Shown in pieces: positions 1 through 10,127 of a stretch of 64,000 nucleotides of DNA. Source of the DNA: Virgisporangium aurantiacum (GTDB taxonomy: Bacteria; Actinomycetota; Actinomycetes; Mycobacteriales; Micromonosporaceae); the NCBI RefSeq assembly GCF_016863635.1, contig NZ_BOPG01000051.1, positions 18,296 to 82,295 on the forward strand, in the 5' to 3' direction. Under the pieces are notes generated by a model. It was given only the letters and a program-made list of their open reading frames with translations. It searched no databases and was not told the origin of the DNA. The position numbers and the translations under genes were made by a program. How positions within the stretch are numbered: position 1 is the first letter of the stretch; each line of letters begins with the position of its first letter.

Positions 1-1
1 G

Positions 2-2788
2 CCCCTCGGCCTGCGCCTGCCGCTCCTGCCGGTCATCGAGGCACTTCGCAGCCTCGCGACGGCTCTGGGCCGGCCGGCCTTCGCCGAACTCCCGCCCTAC
101 GCCCTGGACGAGCTGGCCCGGCTCGTGCCGGAGGTGGTCGGGCGGGCGGCCGCCCCCGACCTGCTCCCCGCGGGCGAGTGGCAACGGCAGCGGCTGTTCG
201 CGGCGGTCGATCTCGTGCTGGCCCGCGTCGCCGGCAGCCGTCCCGTCGTGCTGGTGGTCGAAGATCTTCACTGGGTCGACGCGGCGACCCTCGATCTGTT
301 GACGTACCTCCGCGCCTCGTCCAACGGCTCGCTCACCCTGATCGTGACCTGCCGCAGCGACGAGGCTCCCCTCGACCCGCCGGTCGAGCGATGGCTCGAA
401 CAGGCCCGCCGGCCCGAGACCGTTCGGCTGGAGTTGACCGGCCTGTCCCGTCCGGAGATGGCCGAGCTGGCGGGAATGGCCACCGGCGGCACACCGCACG
501 AGGCCATGGTCGAGGAACTGCACCGGCGCACGGAGGGCAACCCGTACTTCGCGGAGGAGCTTCTCGCGGCCAGCGGTGGCGGCGGACTCGCCCGTCAACC
601 GCCCCGGGCACTCGCCGAACTGCTCGTCGCGCGGTCACGCCGGGTCAGCGTTCCGGCCCGCGCGGTCCTCGCGGTGCTGGCGGTCGCGGGCCGGCCAGTC
701 GCGGAGACGGTGGTCGCGCGGATCACCGGCATGACGCCGGCAGACGTGGCGGCGGCGATGCACGAACTGGTCGACGCCAGGCTCGCGCTCCCCGACAGTG
801 GCCGTCCGGAGCTGGGATGCCGGGCACAGCACGCGTTGCTGGCCGAGGCGGTCGCCGTCGACCTGCTGGCCGACGAGCGCCGCGACATCCACGCCGGGAT
901 GGCCGCCGCGCTACAGGCCGTCGACGACCCGGCGCTCTCGGCGGAGATCGCCGGACACTGGGCCGCCGCCGGCCGCCCCGACGACGAACTGGCGTCGCTG
1001 CTCGCCGCCGCCGAGCACAGCCACCGCATGCGCGCGTACTCGCAGGCCGCCGACCTCTGGCAACGCGCGACCGGCATAGCGGAGAGCCGGCCCGACGCGG
1101 CGGAGAAGTCCGGCGTGGAACCGGGATGGCTGCGGATCCGGGCCATCGACGCGCTCCAGGCGTGCGGCCGCGACCTGGACGCCGGGACGGTCACCGAGCA
1201 GACGTACGCGAAACTCCGTGGCCCGGCCAGCGGCGCGCTCCTGGCGGCCGTGCTGCACCGGACCGCCTGGTACCGCGGCGTCATCGCGCCGCGGGAAGCG
1301 CCGCCCGGCACCGCATATGCCATCTTCGACGAGGCCACCCGCGCCTACGCGGAGCTGCCCCGGTCGGCCGAGTACGCACGCTTTCTCGCTGACTACGCGC
1401 GGTTCATGTGGATGGACAGTGGCGACAGGGCAAGCGAGCCCATCTTCCGGCGAGCCCTCGACGTCGCCGATGGGTGCGGAGACGTTCTCGACGGGGCCTA
1501 CGCGTTCATCGGGCTCGCCGACGTCGCGTTCCTGCACGGTGATCCCGCTGACGGGTTCGCCCTGCTCGACCGTGCCCGGGTTCACTCCGGACGGTACAGC
1601 GAGCTGAGTCTCCGGGTCGACCTGCTGATCGCCGACAGCCTCAGCAACGCGCTGCTCAAGATGGGCGACCTGGCGCAGGCGGAACGGGTTGCGCTGGAGG
1701 GCCTCGAACGGGCCCACCGGGCGGGTGCGGCCGCCGGCTACTCGGGCGCGGTGCTGCACCACAACGCGGCGGAGGCGTTCCTGGAACGCGGCCTCGTCGA
1801 CGCCGCGGCGGCCGTCCTCTCCGACGTCTGTGCCAGCGAGCCGCGGCTCGACGACTGGAATCTCCACCTGTGCCAGGCGCAGGTGGAGATCTGTCGCGGC
1901 GCGGTCGACGTCGCGCTGGCTCGTACCCGCGCGGTCGACCTGCTGGAGCTGACCGGTCCGCGGATGTGGGTGTACGAGCGGACGCGGCTCCTGCCGCGGG
2001 CACCGCTGTGGGCCGGCGACCCCGCCATGGCCCTCGACCGGGTCGAGAAGGCGCTGGCGCTGCTGGCCGGCTGCGCTGTGGAGCAGTTCTGCGGTGAGCT
2101 GTTCGCGCACGGCGCCCGGGCCGCGGCCGACCTGGCCGAGACCGCACGGGCGCGTCGCGACGACGAGGCGGAACGGAGCGCCCTCGACGCCGCCGACCGG
2201 CTCGTGGCCGCGCAGGAGCGGATGCCGGGCCGGCCCCTTCGCGACCACCCGTTCCTGGCGACCGTGCCGGGCGACCGGGCCGACTGGTACGCCGAGCTGA
2301 CGCGGGTACGTGGCGTACCGGACCCGGACGCCTGGGCCGAGGCGGCCGAGGCCTGGGAGCGGCTCGGCCGCCCGCACCGCAGGGCGTACGCGTTGTGGCG
2401 GCAGGCGCAGGCGCTGCTGTCCACGTCCCGCAACTCGACCACCGCGGTCGACGCGCTACGCGCGGCGGCCGGTGCGGCGAACGGGATGGCGCCCCTGACC
2501 GCCGCCATCGACCGGTTGGCCCGGCGTTCCCGGATCTCCCTTGACGAGAAGCCGGCGCAGGCACCGGCCGCGTCGGCCGACCCCTACCGCCTGACCAACC
2601 GGGAGCGGCACGTCCTCCGGATGATCGCCCACGGATACACCAACGCGCAGATCGGCGCGGAGCTGTTCATGAGCCCGAAGACCGCGAGCGTGCACGTGAG
2701 CAACATCCTGCGCAAGCTCAACGTCGCCAACCGCGCCGAAGCGGCGGCCGTGGGCGAACGGGCCGGGTTGACGGACCCCGTCCCGTAG
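2..2788 (+). CDS. LAL-family LuxR transcriptional regulator (5' end missing)
   Basis: The reading frame is open from the left edge to the stop, so the gene begins outside the window and its Walker A loop is not visible. About 90 residues in, a Walker B-type stretch (VVLVVEDLHW) is followed by the sensor region of a STAND/AAA-type ATPase, then a long helical repeat region. The last 65 residues are a LuxR-type helix-turn-helix (LTNRERHVLRMIAHGYTNAQ, then MSPKTASVHVSNILRKL). This is the standard order of LAL regulators, large ATP-dependent activators often found beside secondary-metabolite or sugar-use genes. The gene converges on the AfsR-like gene 43 bases downstream. The family call is firm; the target genes cannot be inferred. 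Confidence 0.9.
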   Translation, partial: PLGLRLPLLPVIEALRSLATALGRPAFAELPPYALDELARLVPEVVGRAAAPDLLPAGEWQRQRLFAAVDLVLARVAGSRPVVLVVEDLHWVDAATLDLLTYLRASSNGSLTLIVTCRSDEAPLDPPVERWLEQARRPETVRLELTGLSRPEMAELAGMATGGTPHEAMVEELHRRTEGNPYFAEELLAASGGGGLARQPPRALAELLVARSRRVSVPARAVLAVLAVAGRPVAETVVARITGMTPADVAAAMHELVDARLALPDSGRPELGCRAQHALLAEAVAVDLLADERRDIHAGMAAALQAVDDPALSAEIAGHWAAAGRPDDELASLLAAAEHSHRMRAYSQAADLWQRATGIAESRPDAAEKSGVEPGWLRIRAIDALQACGRDLDAGTVTEQTYAKLRGPASGALLAAVLHRTAWYRGVIAPREAPPGTAYAIFDEATRAYAELPRSAEYARFLADYARFMWMDSGDRASEPIFRRALDVADGCGDVLDGAYAFIGLADVAFLHGDPADGFALLDRARVHSGRYSELSLRVDLLIADSLSNALLKMGDLAQAERVALEGLERAHRAGAAAGYSGAVLHHNAAEAFLERGLVDAAAAVLSDVCASEPRLDDWNLHLCQAQVEICRGAVDVALARTRAVDLLELTGPRMWVYERTRLLPRAPLWAGDPAMALDRVEKALALLAGCAVEQFCGELFAHGARAAADLAETARARRDDEAERSALDAADRLVAAQERMPGRPLRDHPFLATVPGDRADWYAELTRVRGVPDPDAWAEAAEAWERLGRPHRRAYALWRQAQALLSTSRNSTTAVDALRAAAGAANGMAPLTAAIDRLARRSRISLDEKPAQAPAASADPYRLTNRERHVLRMIAHGYTNAQIGAELFMSPKTASVHVSNILRKLNVANRAEAAAVGERAGLTDPVP

Positions 2789-2798
2789 CTCGACCTGT

Positions 2799-2814
2799 GC
2801 GTCCACGCGGACGC
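2799..2814. terminator. Short hairpin between convergent regulator genes
   Basis: GCGTCC and GGACGC form a perfect 6-bp stem with a 4-base loop in the 43-base gap between two convergent stops. It could serve both directions, but it is short and has no T-tract. Confidence 0.3.
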
Positions 2815-2831
2815 GTTCCTGGAACACGGGC

Positions 2832-5800
2832 TCAGCGGTCGTCAGAGGGCATCGACCGTTCGGGGCCGTCGTCGGTCAGGAACGGCGGAACCCGCATCGA
2901 CGCCTCGTCGAGGTTCAACGCGGCGAGGACCGACCGTCGTTCCGCGCGGTAGGTGGCGGCCGCGGCTTCGTCGCCGGCAGCGGCCGAGATCCGGTCGAGG
3001 CGGGCCAGCACCCGTACGATCTGGGGCTGCGAACCCGTGCCGCGCCAGACGTCCAGGGCCCGGCGCAACGGGATCAGCGCCTCGGCCCAGCGTCCCTCGG
3101 CCGCGGCCAGGTCGGCCAGGGCCCGCAACGTCTCGGCGAGGCCGTCGGGTCGCCCGAGCTTCTGGTGTGCCACGAGCGCCCGGTCGAGTCGGGCCGCGGC
3201 GTCGCTCCACCGACCTTGCCGGATGTCCACGTCGGCCATCGCCTGCTCGACGTACGCCGTGCCCAGGTCGTCGCGCACCTCTTGACTGGTCCGCAGCGCC
3301 GCGCCCAGTGCCCGCTCGGCGTCATCGAGCTTGCCGATGTCGGTGAGCGCCAGCCCGTAGTGGTAGCGGTGGAGCGCGGTCCGCAGCGACCTGCCCGGCG
3401 CACCGTCGAGGGCGACTGCCTCCTCCAGCAGCGGCACGGCCGTTGCGGCGTCACCCACCTCCCACAGAGCGAAGCCGAGGGTGTCGAGGCAGTCGCAGAG
3501 CAGCCCATCGGCGACCGCCGGGCCGCGGGCCTCCGTCACCGCCTGTTCCAGTCGGTCGAAAGCCTCACGCGCCCGCCCGGCGTGCAACGCGGCCAGGCCG
3601 GAGTTTCTGAGCGCGACCACGTGTCGCTCCGGGTCGCCGAGCCGGCCCGCCACGGCCAGGTGCTCAGCCGCGATCTCCGGCAGTTGGGCGTACCGGTCGC
3701 GGTGCAGGTGGGCCTTGAAGAGCCCGTCGAGCAAGCGGGCGAGGAGAGGGTCCGATCCGGACGCACGGACACACGAGATCGCTTGGTGGAGCACCTGTTC
3801 CCAGTCGTCGGCGTAGCACCGGTGCCAGAAGAAGGCCGACAGGCGCAGCGCGAGCGCGCCGGCGATGTCCGGTAGCTCCGACCGGGAGGCGTGGTCGACC
3901 GCGACGACCAGGCCGGCGCGTTCGGTTTCGAACCAGTCGAGCGGGCTGGCCCGCACCGCGTGCACCCCGCTGTCCGGTGGCGGCGCGACGCCCTCGTCAC
4001 ATTCGCCCGCGGGGTCTCCCAGCAGCATGTCGGCTTCACCGGCCAACGCGAGCCAGCCGGTGAGTGCCCGTTCCAGCGCCCGGGCCCACTCGACCGGTGT
4101 TTCGTCGCTCGCGTGGCGCTCCCGGGCATACTCGGCGACCAGCTCGTGCAACCGGTACCGACGCTGGCCCACGATGTCGAGACCGAGCGGTTCCACCAGA
4201 TGGACGTCGGTGAGCTCGTCGACCAGCTTCCGGGTCTGCGCGGGCGTCACGTCGAGGAGCGCCTGTGCGACCCACTCCGGCCAGTCGGCCGTGGCGAACG
4301 AGCCCAGCCGCTGCAACAGCCGTCGCGCGTCAGCCGGCAGTGCGTCGCAGCTCAGCGCGATGCTGGCCCGAACATCGAGGTCGCCGACCGTCAACTCGTC
4401 CAACCGGCCCCGGTGCGCGGCCAGTCGCCGGCGGAACTCGTCCAGGGTGGCGTCCGGCCGTGGCGCGAGCCGGGCCGCCGCGATGCAGACGGCGAGCGGC
4501 AGCCCACCGCAGAGCCGCACGATCTCCCGCGCCGCCTCGGGCTCGGCGGCGACGCGTGCAGCGCCCGCGCCCTTGGCCAGCAACCGGACCGCTTCCTCGG
4601 TCGGCAGCGCCGGCACCTCGACGCGGACCGCGGTCAGCAGCGCCCCCAACTGCCGCCGCGAGGTCACCACCACGCCGCCCGCCCCGGGCAGCAGCGGCCG
4701 CACCTGCGGCTCGTCACCGGCGTCGTCGAGCACCACCAGCGTCCGGCCGTCCGCGAGATGGCTGCGGTACAACGTGACCCGCTCCTCCGGGTCTGTCGGC
4801 ATCTGGCCGCTGTCGACGCCCAACGCGCGCAGAAACCGCTCGAGGATCCGGTACGGGTCCGCCGGTTGGTCGTGGCTGCCGCGCAGGTCGGCGTAGAGCT
4901 GCCCGTTCGAGAACACCGCGGTCAGCCCGTGACCCGCCGACACCGCCAGCGCGCTCTTACCCACTCCGCCCGGCCCGACCAGCAACACCACCGGTGCCGT
5001 GCCTTCCAGTTCCCGCACGACCCGGTCGAGCAGCTGACCGCGACCGGTCAGCGGCGCGGCGGGTGGAAGCTGGCGCGGCACCGGTCGCACGGCCGTCGCA
5101 ATCGCGGTCCCCAACGGGTCGCCACGCAGGATCCGCCGCTGGGTGGTGCGCAGCGCCGGCCCCGGTTCCACGCCCAGGTCGTCGAAGAAACGCCGGTGCG
5201 CGCGGCGGTAGACGGTGAGCGCCTCGGCCCGGCGACCCACGCCGGCGAGGGCCAGCATCTGCCGGCTGTAGAGCCGCTCGGCGTACGGATTATCGGCGAC
5301 CAGCGGCTCGACATCGCGCAGCGCCGCGTCGTAGTCACCGAGCGCCAGTGCGGCGTCCAGCTTGATCTCGGCGGCGGCGAGCCGCTCCTGGTGGAGGGTC
5401 GCGCGAACCTCCCCGGCGAGGGCGTCGGCGACGTCGGCCAACGCCGGCCCGCGCCACAGCGACAGTGCCTGGTCCAGCAGCGCCACCGCGACCGTGTGGT
5501 CGCCGGTCGCGGCCGCCGCACGCCCCCGCTCGGCGAGTCCGCGAAACGTCGCCAGGTCGAGCCGGTGCGGCCCCAGGCGTAGCGTGTATCCGGCCGGCCT
5601 GGTCTCGATCAGGGACGCGTCCGCGCCGCGGAACCGGCGCCGCAGGTTGCTGATCAGGTTGTGCAGTTGCGCCTTCGCGGAGTCCGGTGGCCGGTCCCAG
5701 AGCCGGGCGACCAGCAACTCGGTGGGGGTCAACCGCTCGGCGTTGACCAGGAGGGTGGCGAGCACCAGCCGCTCCCGCCCGCTGCCGCTCGGTAGGAGCC

Positions 5801-5846
5801 GTCCCCGATCGTGGACTTCGACCGGCCCCAGGATTCCGAATTCCAC
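2832..5846 (-). CDS. AfsR/SARP-family regulator (OmpR-type DNA-binding, BTAD, NB-ARC, TPR)
   Basis: The 1004-residue product starts MEFGILGPVEV, typical of SARP N-termini. Residues about 15-90 form a winged helix (PTELLVARLWDRPPDSAKAQ) and about 95-245 a bacterial transcriptional activation domain. From about 265 an NB-ARC ATPase follows, with Walker A GPGGVGKSAL, Walker B-like TLVVLDDAGDE and GLPLAV. The C-terminal third is TPR-like helices. This is the AfsR layout: a DNA-binding activator controlled by a nucleotide switch and often by Ser/Thr kinases. It lies divergently, 118 bases from a Ser/Thr kinase gene, a suggestive pairing, but nothing here shows that the kinase acts on it. No biosynthetic cluster is visible nearby. 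Confidence 0.93.
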   Translation of the reverse strand: MEFGILGPVEVHDRGRLLPSGSGRERLVLATLLVNAERLTPTELLVARLWDRPPDSAKAQLHNLISNLRRRFRGADASLIETRPAGYTLRLGPHRLDLATFRGLAERGRAAAATGDHTVAVALLDQALSLWRGPALADVADALAGEVRATLHQERLAAAEIKLDAALALGDYDAALRDVEPLVADNPYAERLYSRQMLALAGVGRRAEALTVYRRAHRRFFDDLGVEPGPALRTTQRRILRGDPLGTAIATAVRPVPRQLPPAAPLTGRGQLLDRVVRELEGTAPVVLLVGPGGVGKSALAVSAGHGLTAVFSNGQLYADLRGSHDQPADPYRILERFLRALGVDSGQMPTDPEERVTLYRSHLADGRTLVVLDDAGDEPQVRPLLPGAGGVVVTSRRQLGALLTAVRVEVPALPTEEAVRLLAKGAGAARVAAEPEAAREIVRLCGGLPLAVCIAAARLAPRPDATLDEFRRRLAAHRGRLDELTVGDLDVRASIALSCDALPADARRLLQRLGSFATADWPEWVAQALLDVTPAQTRKLVDELTDVHLVEPLGLDIVGQRRYRLHELVAEYARERHASDETPVEWARALERALTGWLALAGEADMLLGDPAGECDEGVAPPPDSGVHAVRASPLDWFETERAGLVVAVDHASRSELPDIAGALALRLSAFFWHRCYADDWEQVLHQAISCVRASGSDPLLARLLDGLFKAHLHRDRYAQLPEIAAEHLAVAGRLGDPERHVVALRNSGLAALHAGRAREAFDRLEQAVTEARGPAVADGLLCDCLDTLGFALWEVGDAATAVPLLEEAVALDGAPGRSLRTALHRYHYGLALTDIGKLDDAERALGAALRTSQEVRDDLGTAYVEQAMADVDIRQGRWSDAAARLDRALVAHQKLGRPDGLAETLRALADLAAAEGRWAEALIPLRRALDVWRGTGSQPQIVRVLARLDRISAAAGDEAAAATYRAERRSVLAALNLDEASMRVPPFLTDDGPERSMPSDDR

Positions 5847-5964
5847 GGGTCATTGATACACGCCCCGGCCCGCTCACAACTCTCTAACAGCGGTTCGGTG
5901 CCGGCGCCGATGCGCCGCTACGGTGGGCGGACTTTGCCCGGCGCAAGAGAATGGTTGTGAACTG

Positions 5965-7785
5965 GTGTCGATGGACGGGGGCCCGGGCTTCGTCGGCCCG
6001 GCCGACGCGCTGGACCGGTACGAGCTCGTGGAACGGCGAGCGGCCGGCGGTGAGGGCGAGGTCTGGCTGGCCCGTGAACGTCACGGCGCCGAGTCGTTCT
6101 CCTATGCCGTGAAGGTGATCCGGATCGACGAGGACTCGGTCGCCGAGCGCCATCTCGACGAGCTGCGGCTCCAGGCCGCGCTCGCCACGCACCTGGAGCA
6201 TCCGGCGCTGGTGAAGGTGAAGGAGGTCTTCCTCGGCCCGCCACCGCACCCCGCCGGTCAGGGAGCCGTCGGCACCGGGAAGCGGCTGTACTTCGTGATG
6301 AAGTGGATCGAAGGACGCAACCTTCAGGAAGCCCTCGAACGTGGCGAGCTCACGGGTCTCGACGTGTTGGCGCCGCTGGAGCCGATCGCCGAGGCGATCG
6401 ACCACCTGCACAGCGGACGGGACACCAACGGCGCCCCGGTGATCCACCGCGACATCAAGCCCGCGAACGTCCTGCTCGCCGCCGACGGCCGGGTGTACCT
6501 GGTGGACTTCGGGCTGGTACGCCTGCGCAGCACCGACCGGACCTCGCGGATCTTCGGCACCGCACCGTTCATGGCGCCGGAGTCACTGGCCCGCGGCGAA
6601 TACACCCCGGCGACCGACCGGTACACGCTGGGCGCCACCGTCTACTACGCGCTGACCGGCGAGGCGCCGGTGCCCGGCGACCTGGACGGGATGACGCAGC
6701 GACTGAGGGCGGCCCTCGGACAGGGCCGGGACCGGGAGGTGCGCGGCATCCTCGCGATGCTCGCGGTGCAACCCGACGCGCGTCCCGCCGGGGCCGCCGA
6801 CTGGGTCCGGGCCCTGCGAGCGGCGCCGCTGCAGACGACGGCCGGCTTCGGGCCGTCGGGTCCGCCCACCACGGCAGCGCCTCCGTCCGGATACCCGGTG
6901 CCGCCCGGCTCCGGTGCGCCGCCACGACCGGTGAGCTATCCGATGCCGCCGGGCAGCCTCGGCGGACCGCCGACCGGCGCGCCGTCGGGCCCGGCCGGCT
7001 ATCCGATGCCGCCCGGCGGTCTCGGCCCACCGCGGCTCGCCCCGACCGCCGGCGGCTACCTGGGCGCCCCACCCCCGCCGAAGAAGAACGGCGGCAAGGT
7101 GGCTCTCGTGATCGTCGGCGTGGTGCTGCTGGTCCTCACCGGCTGCTGCTTTTCCCTCTACAAGTTCGGGGCGGCCACGCAGGACGGCGGCGGCCTGTCC
7201 GGCAGCGGTCCCGGCGCCCGCCCCACCCGGTCGATCGACAAGAGCAAGCCGCCGCCGCCGGTGACGGAGCTGCGGGCGGCGCTGGTCTCGGTAGGTGACA
7301 TCGCCGGGGTGATGCGCGCATCGCCCGACTCGATCAACTCGAGGTCCGACCAGGACTATCTTCAGGGTGGGCTGGCCAAGCTGACGATGTGTGCCGACGG
7401 CGCGGTGGCCGGGGACGCCATCGCCGGCGCCGAGACGAACAGCTTCAAGGTCCTGGGTGCCGAGGGCTACCCGTACGTGAGTTCGGCCGTCGCCGGCTTC
7501 TACGGCGACGAGGCGAAGGTCTTCTTCGCCTCGTTGCGCACCCAAGCGGGCCGATGCGGGTGGACGGAGATGCAGACTCCGAAGCTCGGCGACGAAGCGC
7601 TCGGGGTCTACTCCGACAGTGGGAACACCAAGCTGGCCATCGTGTTCGTCCGGAGCGGTCAGGCGGCCATCGAGGTCGTGGTGACGGGGCAGACCTTCAT
7701 GGACCTTGTCCACGGCAGCTACCAGTCGGACGTGCTCCAACTCGCCACCGCGATGGCGCAGCGGCTCCCGAAGAGCGGTACATGA
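5965..7785 (+). CDS. Membrane Ser/Thr protein kinase (PknB-like) with extracytoplasmic domain
   Basis: A Hanks-type kinase domain covers roughly residues 10-265: a glycine-rich loop (GGEGEVWLA), the lysine in YAVKVI, the catalytic loop HRDIKPANVLL, DFG in LVDFGLVR, and GTAPFMAPE. All catalytic residues are present, so it should be active. A proline/glycine-rich linker with repeated YPMPPG-type motifs leads to one transmembrane helix (VALVIVGVVLLVLTG), then about 190 residues predicted outside the cell. GTG 5965 and ATG 5971 are the plausible starts; an upstream in-frame GTG at 5923 is also open. The stop overlaps the ATG of the FHA-ABC gene, so the two are translationally coupled and the kinase probably phosphorylates that transporter. 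Confidence 0.92.
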   Translation: MSMDGGPGFVGPADALDRYELVERRAAGGEGEVWLARERHGAESFSYAVKVIRIDEDSVAERHLDELRLQAALATHLEHPALVKVKEVFLGPPPHPAGQGAVGTGKRLYFVMKWIEGRNLQEALERGELTGLDVLAPLEPIAEAIDHLHSGRDTNGAPVIHRDIKPANVLLAADGRVYLVDFGLVRLRSTDRTSRIFGTAPFMAPESLARGEYTPATDRYTLGATVYYALTGEAPVPGDLDGMTQRLRAALGQGRDREVRGILAMLAVQPDARPAGAADWVRALRAAPLQTTAGFGPSGPPTTAAPPSGYPVPPGSGAPPRPVSYPMPPGSLGGPPTGAPSGPAGYPMPPGGLGPPRLAPTAGGYLGAPPPPKKNGGKVALVIVGVVLLVLTGCCFSLYKFGAATQDGGGLSGSGPGARPTRSIDKSKPPPPVTELRAALVSVGDIAGVMRASPDSINSRSDQDYLQGGLAKLTMCADGAVAGDAIAGAETNSFKVLGAEGYPYVSSAVAGFYGDEAKVFFASLRTQAGRCGWTEMQTPKLGDEALGVYSDSGNTKLAIVFVRSGQAAIEVVVTGQTFMDLVHGSYQSDVLQLATAMAQRLPKSGT

Positions 7786-10115
7786 CCGGCGCCGCACTGC
7801 TGATCGGAACGCAGGACGGGGAACGCAGGATCACGCCGGAGGAGGCGGTGCTGCGCATCGGTCGGGATCCGTTGTGCCGGATCGTCGTCGACGATCCCCG
7901 GGTGTCCCGCGAACACGTCGAGGTGGAGTACCTGCCCGATGGCTGGCGGCTGCGGGATCTGGGCAGCCGCAACGGTACCTACGCCGCGGGCGTGCGGGTG
8001 GACGAGCTCGACCTGGCGCGGCCGTGCCAGGTGCGACTCGGTGCTGCCGACGGGCCCTCGGTCACCCTTCGGCTGGAGCCGGTCGGGGCGGGCGCACTGC
8101 CGATGACGGTCGCCGCGGCGGCCGGACCGGCACGGCCCGGGTCGGCCGCCTCCGGGTCCCGGTTCGAGGCCGGCCGGATGCCCTCCGCGACCTACCGGGC
8201 CGCGCGGCGCACCCGGATCGGGCGCGCCCCGGACAACGACATCGTGCTCGACGACCTGCAGGTGTCTCGCTACCACGCGGAGCTACTGGACACCCCGGGC
8301 GGCCTGAAGCTCGTCGACCTGGGCACCCACAACGGCACGTTCGTCAACGGCCGCCGGCTCTCCGAAGCCGACCTGCGCCCGGGCGACCTGCTGTCGTTCG
8401 GGCGGCATCAGCTCGTGGTCGACGGCACGCAGCTACGGGAGTACGTCGACACCGGCCGGGTCTCGCTCGACGTGGACGGGCTGGGTGTCACCGTCTCGGG
8501 CGGCAAGCGGTTGCTCGACAATGTCAGTTTCGCGCTCGGTGAGTGCAGCCTGCTCGCCGTGGTCGGCCCGAGCGGTGCCGGCAAGTCGACCCTGTTGGGC
8601 GCGCTGACCGGGTACCGCCCGGCGAACGAGGGCGCTGTCAGCTACCAGGGCCGCGACCTGTACGCGGAATACGACGACCTGCGCCAGCGGATCGGCCTGG
8701 TGCCGCAGGACGACATCCTGCACTCGGCACTGACCGTACGCCGGGCCCTGCGGTACGCGGCCGCCCTGCGATTCGGGTCGGACGTGACGGCGGTGGAGCG
8801 GGAACGGCGCATCGAGGAGGTGATCGCCCAGCTCGGTCTGGCCGGCCAGGCCGACCAGCGGATCGACACCCTCTCCGGCGGCCAGCGCAAGCGCACGTCG
8901 GTGGCGTTGGAACTGCTCACCGAGCCCTCGCTGCTGTTCCTCGACGAACCGACCTCCGGGCTCGACCCGGCGCTCGACCGCGACGTGATGGTCAGTCTGC
9001 GGGACCTCGCCGACCGCGGCCGTACGGTCGTCGTGGTCACCCACAGCCCGCTGCACCTCAACGTCTGCGACCGGGTGCTGGTGCTCGGGCGGGGCGGCAG
9101 GGTCGCCTATTTCGGGCCGCCCGGTGACCTGCTGCGGTTCTTCGGCGCCGACGAATACGCCGACGTCTTCAAGCGGGTCTACGACGACCCCGACGACTGG
9201 GCCGCACGCCACGCGGCCACGGTGACGCCGCGACCGACCTCCGGCGAACAGGCCGTCTCTTCGGCACAGCCGACCGAGGCGCCGCCGCCCCGGCAGAGCC
9301 GGCTGCGACAGCTCGTGATCCTCACCCGGCGGATGGCCGCGGTGACCCTGGCCGACCGCATGTATGCGGTGCTGCTGCTCGGGCTGCCACTCGGCCTCGC
9401 CGCGCTGCTCCATGTGATCCCCGGCGACGACGGATTCGCCGAACCGGACAACCCGCTCGGGCGCAGCGCGGAGGCGTCGCAGCTACTCGTCGTCCTCGTC
9501 ATCGGGGCGGTGTTCTTCGGGCTCGCCGGCGGCGTCCGGGAGTTGGTCCGGGAACGCCCCATCTACCGTCGGGAACGGGCCGTCGGGCTTGCGCCGGGTG
9601 CGTACCTCGGATCGAAACTTCTGGTGTTCGCCGTGGTGAACGGCGCACAGGCCGCGCTGTTCGTGGCGGTGGGACTGGCTGGGCGGACGCAGGCCGAGGA
9701 CGCGCTGGCGCTGCCATGGCCGTTGCTGGAGTCGGTCGTGGTGGTCTGGGTGACCGCCCTGGTCGCGACCGTGACCGGCCTGTTGGTCAGCGCGTACGTC
9801 TCCACCGGCGAGCAGACGATGCCCATCCTGGTCGGGCTGGTGATGGCCCAACTGGTGCTCTGCGGCGGGCTGTTCGAGGTGGTCGGTCGCCAGGGTGTCG
9901 AGTACCTGTCCTGGCTGGCGCCGTCCCGGTGGGGATACGCGGCAGCGGCGGCCAGTGTCGACCTGCGCTCGCTGGCGCTCGATCCGAGCGCCGACGCGCT
10001 GTGGAACCACACCGCGGGAGCGTGGTGGTGGGCGATGGGTGTCCTCGCGCTGCAGGGAGTGGTGGTCACCGGCGCCACCAGATGGGCGCTGCGGCGCCAC
10101 GAGCCGGGCCGCTGA
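7782..10115 (+). CDS. Double-FHA ABC transporter, ATPase fused to ABC-2 permease (Rv1747-like)
   Basis: The 777-residue product has two forkhead-associated domains, about residues 25-75 (RIGRDPLCRIVVDD, VSREHVEV, LGSRNGTY) and 140-205 (RIGRAPDNDIVLDD, VSRYHAEL, LGTHNGTF). Both keep the phosphothreonine-binding R, S/H and N residues. An ABC-G-type ATPase follows (Walker A GPSGAGKST, signature LSGGQRKRTS, Walker B LLFLDEPTSGLDP), then about six membrane segments of an ABC-2 permease. This matches mycobacterial Rv1747, a half-transporter regulated when a kinase phosphorylates it and its FHA domains bind phosphothreonine. Start is the ATG overlapping the kinase stop (ATGA); a longer upstream frame is antisense-like noise. 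Substrate unknown, possibly cell-envelope lipid or glycan. Confidence 0.93.
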   Translation: MTGAALLIGTQDGERRITPEEAVLRIGRDPLCRIVVDDPRVSREHVEVEYLPDGWRLRDLGSRNGTYAAGVRVDELDLARPCQVRLGAADGPSVTLRLEPVGAGALPMTVAAAAGPARPGSAASGSRFEAGRMPSATYRAARRTRIGRAPDNDIVLDDLQVSRYHAELLDTPGGLKLVDLGTHNGTFVNGRRLSEADLRPGDLLSFGRHQLVVDGTQLREYVDTGRVSLDVDGLGVTVSGGKRLLDNVSFALGECSLLAVVGPSGAGKSTLLGALTGYRPANEGAVSYQGRDLYAEYDDLRQRIGLVPQDDILHSALTVRRALRYAAALRFGSDVTAVERERRIEEVIAQLGLAGQADQRIDTLSGGQRKRTSVALELLTEPSLLFLDEPTSGLDPALDRDVMVSLRDLADRGRTVVVVTHSPLHLNVCDRVLVLGRGGRVAYFGPPGDLLRFFGADEYADVFKRVYDDPDDWAARHAATVTPRPTSGEQAVSSAQPTEAPPPRQSRLRQLVILTRRMAAVTLADRMYAVLLLGLPLGLAALLHVIPGDDGFAEPDNPLGRSAEASQLLVVLVIGAVFFGLAGGVRELVRERPIYRRERAVGLAPGAYLGSKLLVFAVVNGAQAALFVAVGLAGRTQAEDALALPWPLLESVVVVWVTALVATVTGLLVSAYVSTGEQTMPILVGLVMAQLVLCGGLFEVVGRQGVEYLSWLAPSRWGYAAAAASVDLRSLALDPSADALWNHTAGAWWWAMGVLALQGVVVTGATRWALRRHEPGR

Positions 10116-10127
10116 GAGGAGTACACG

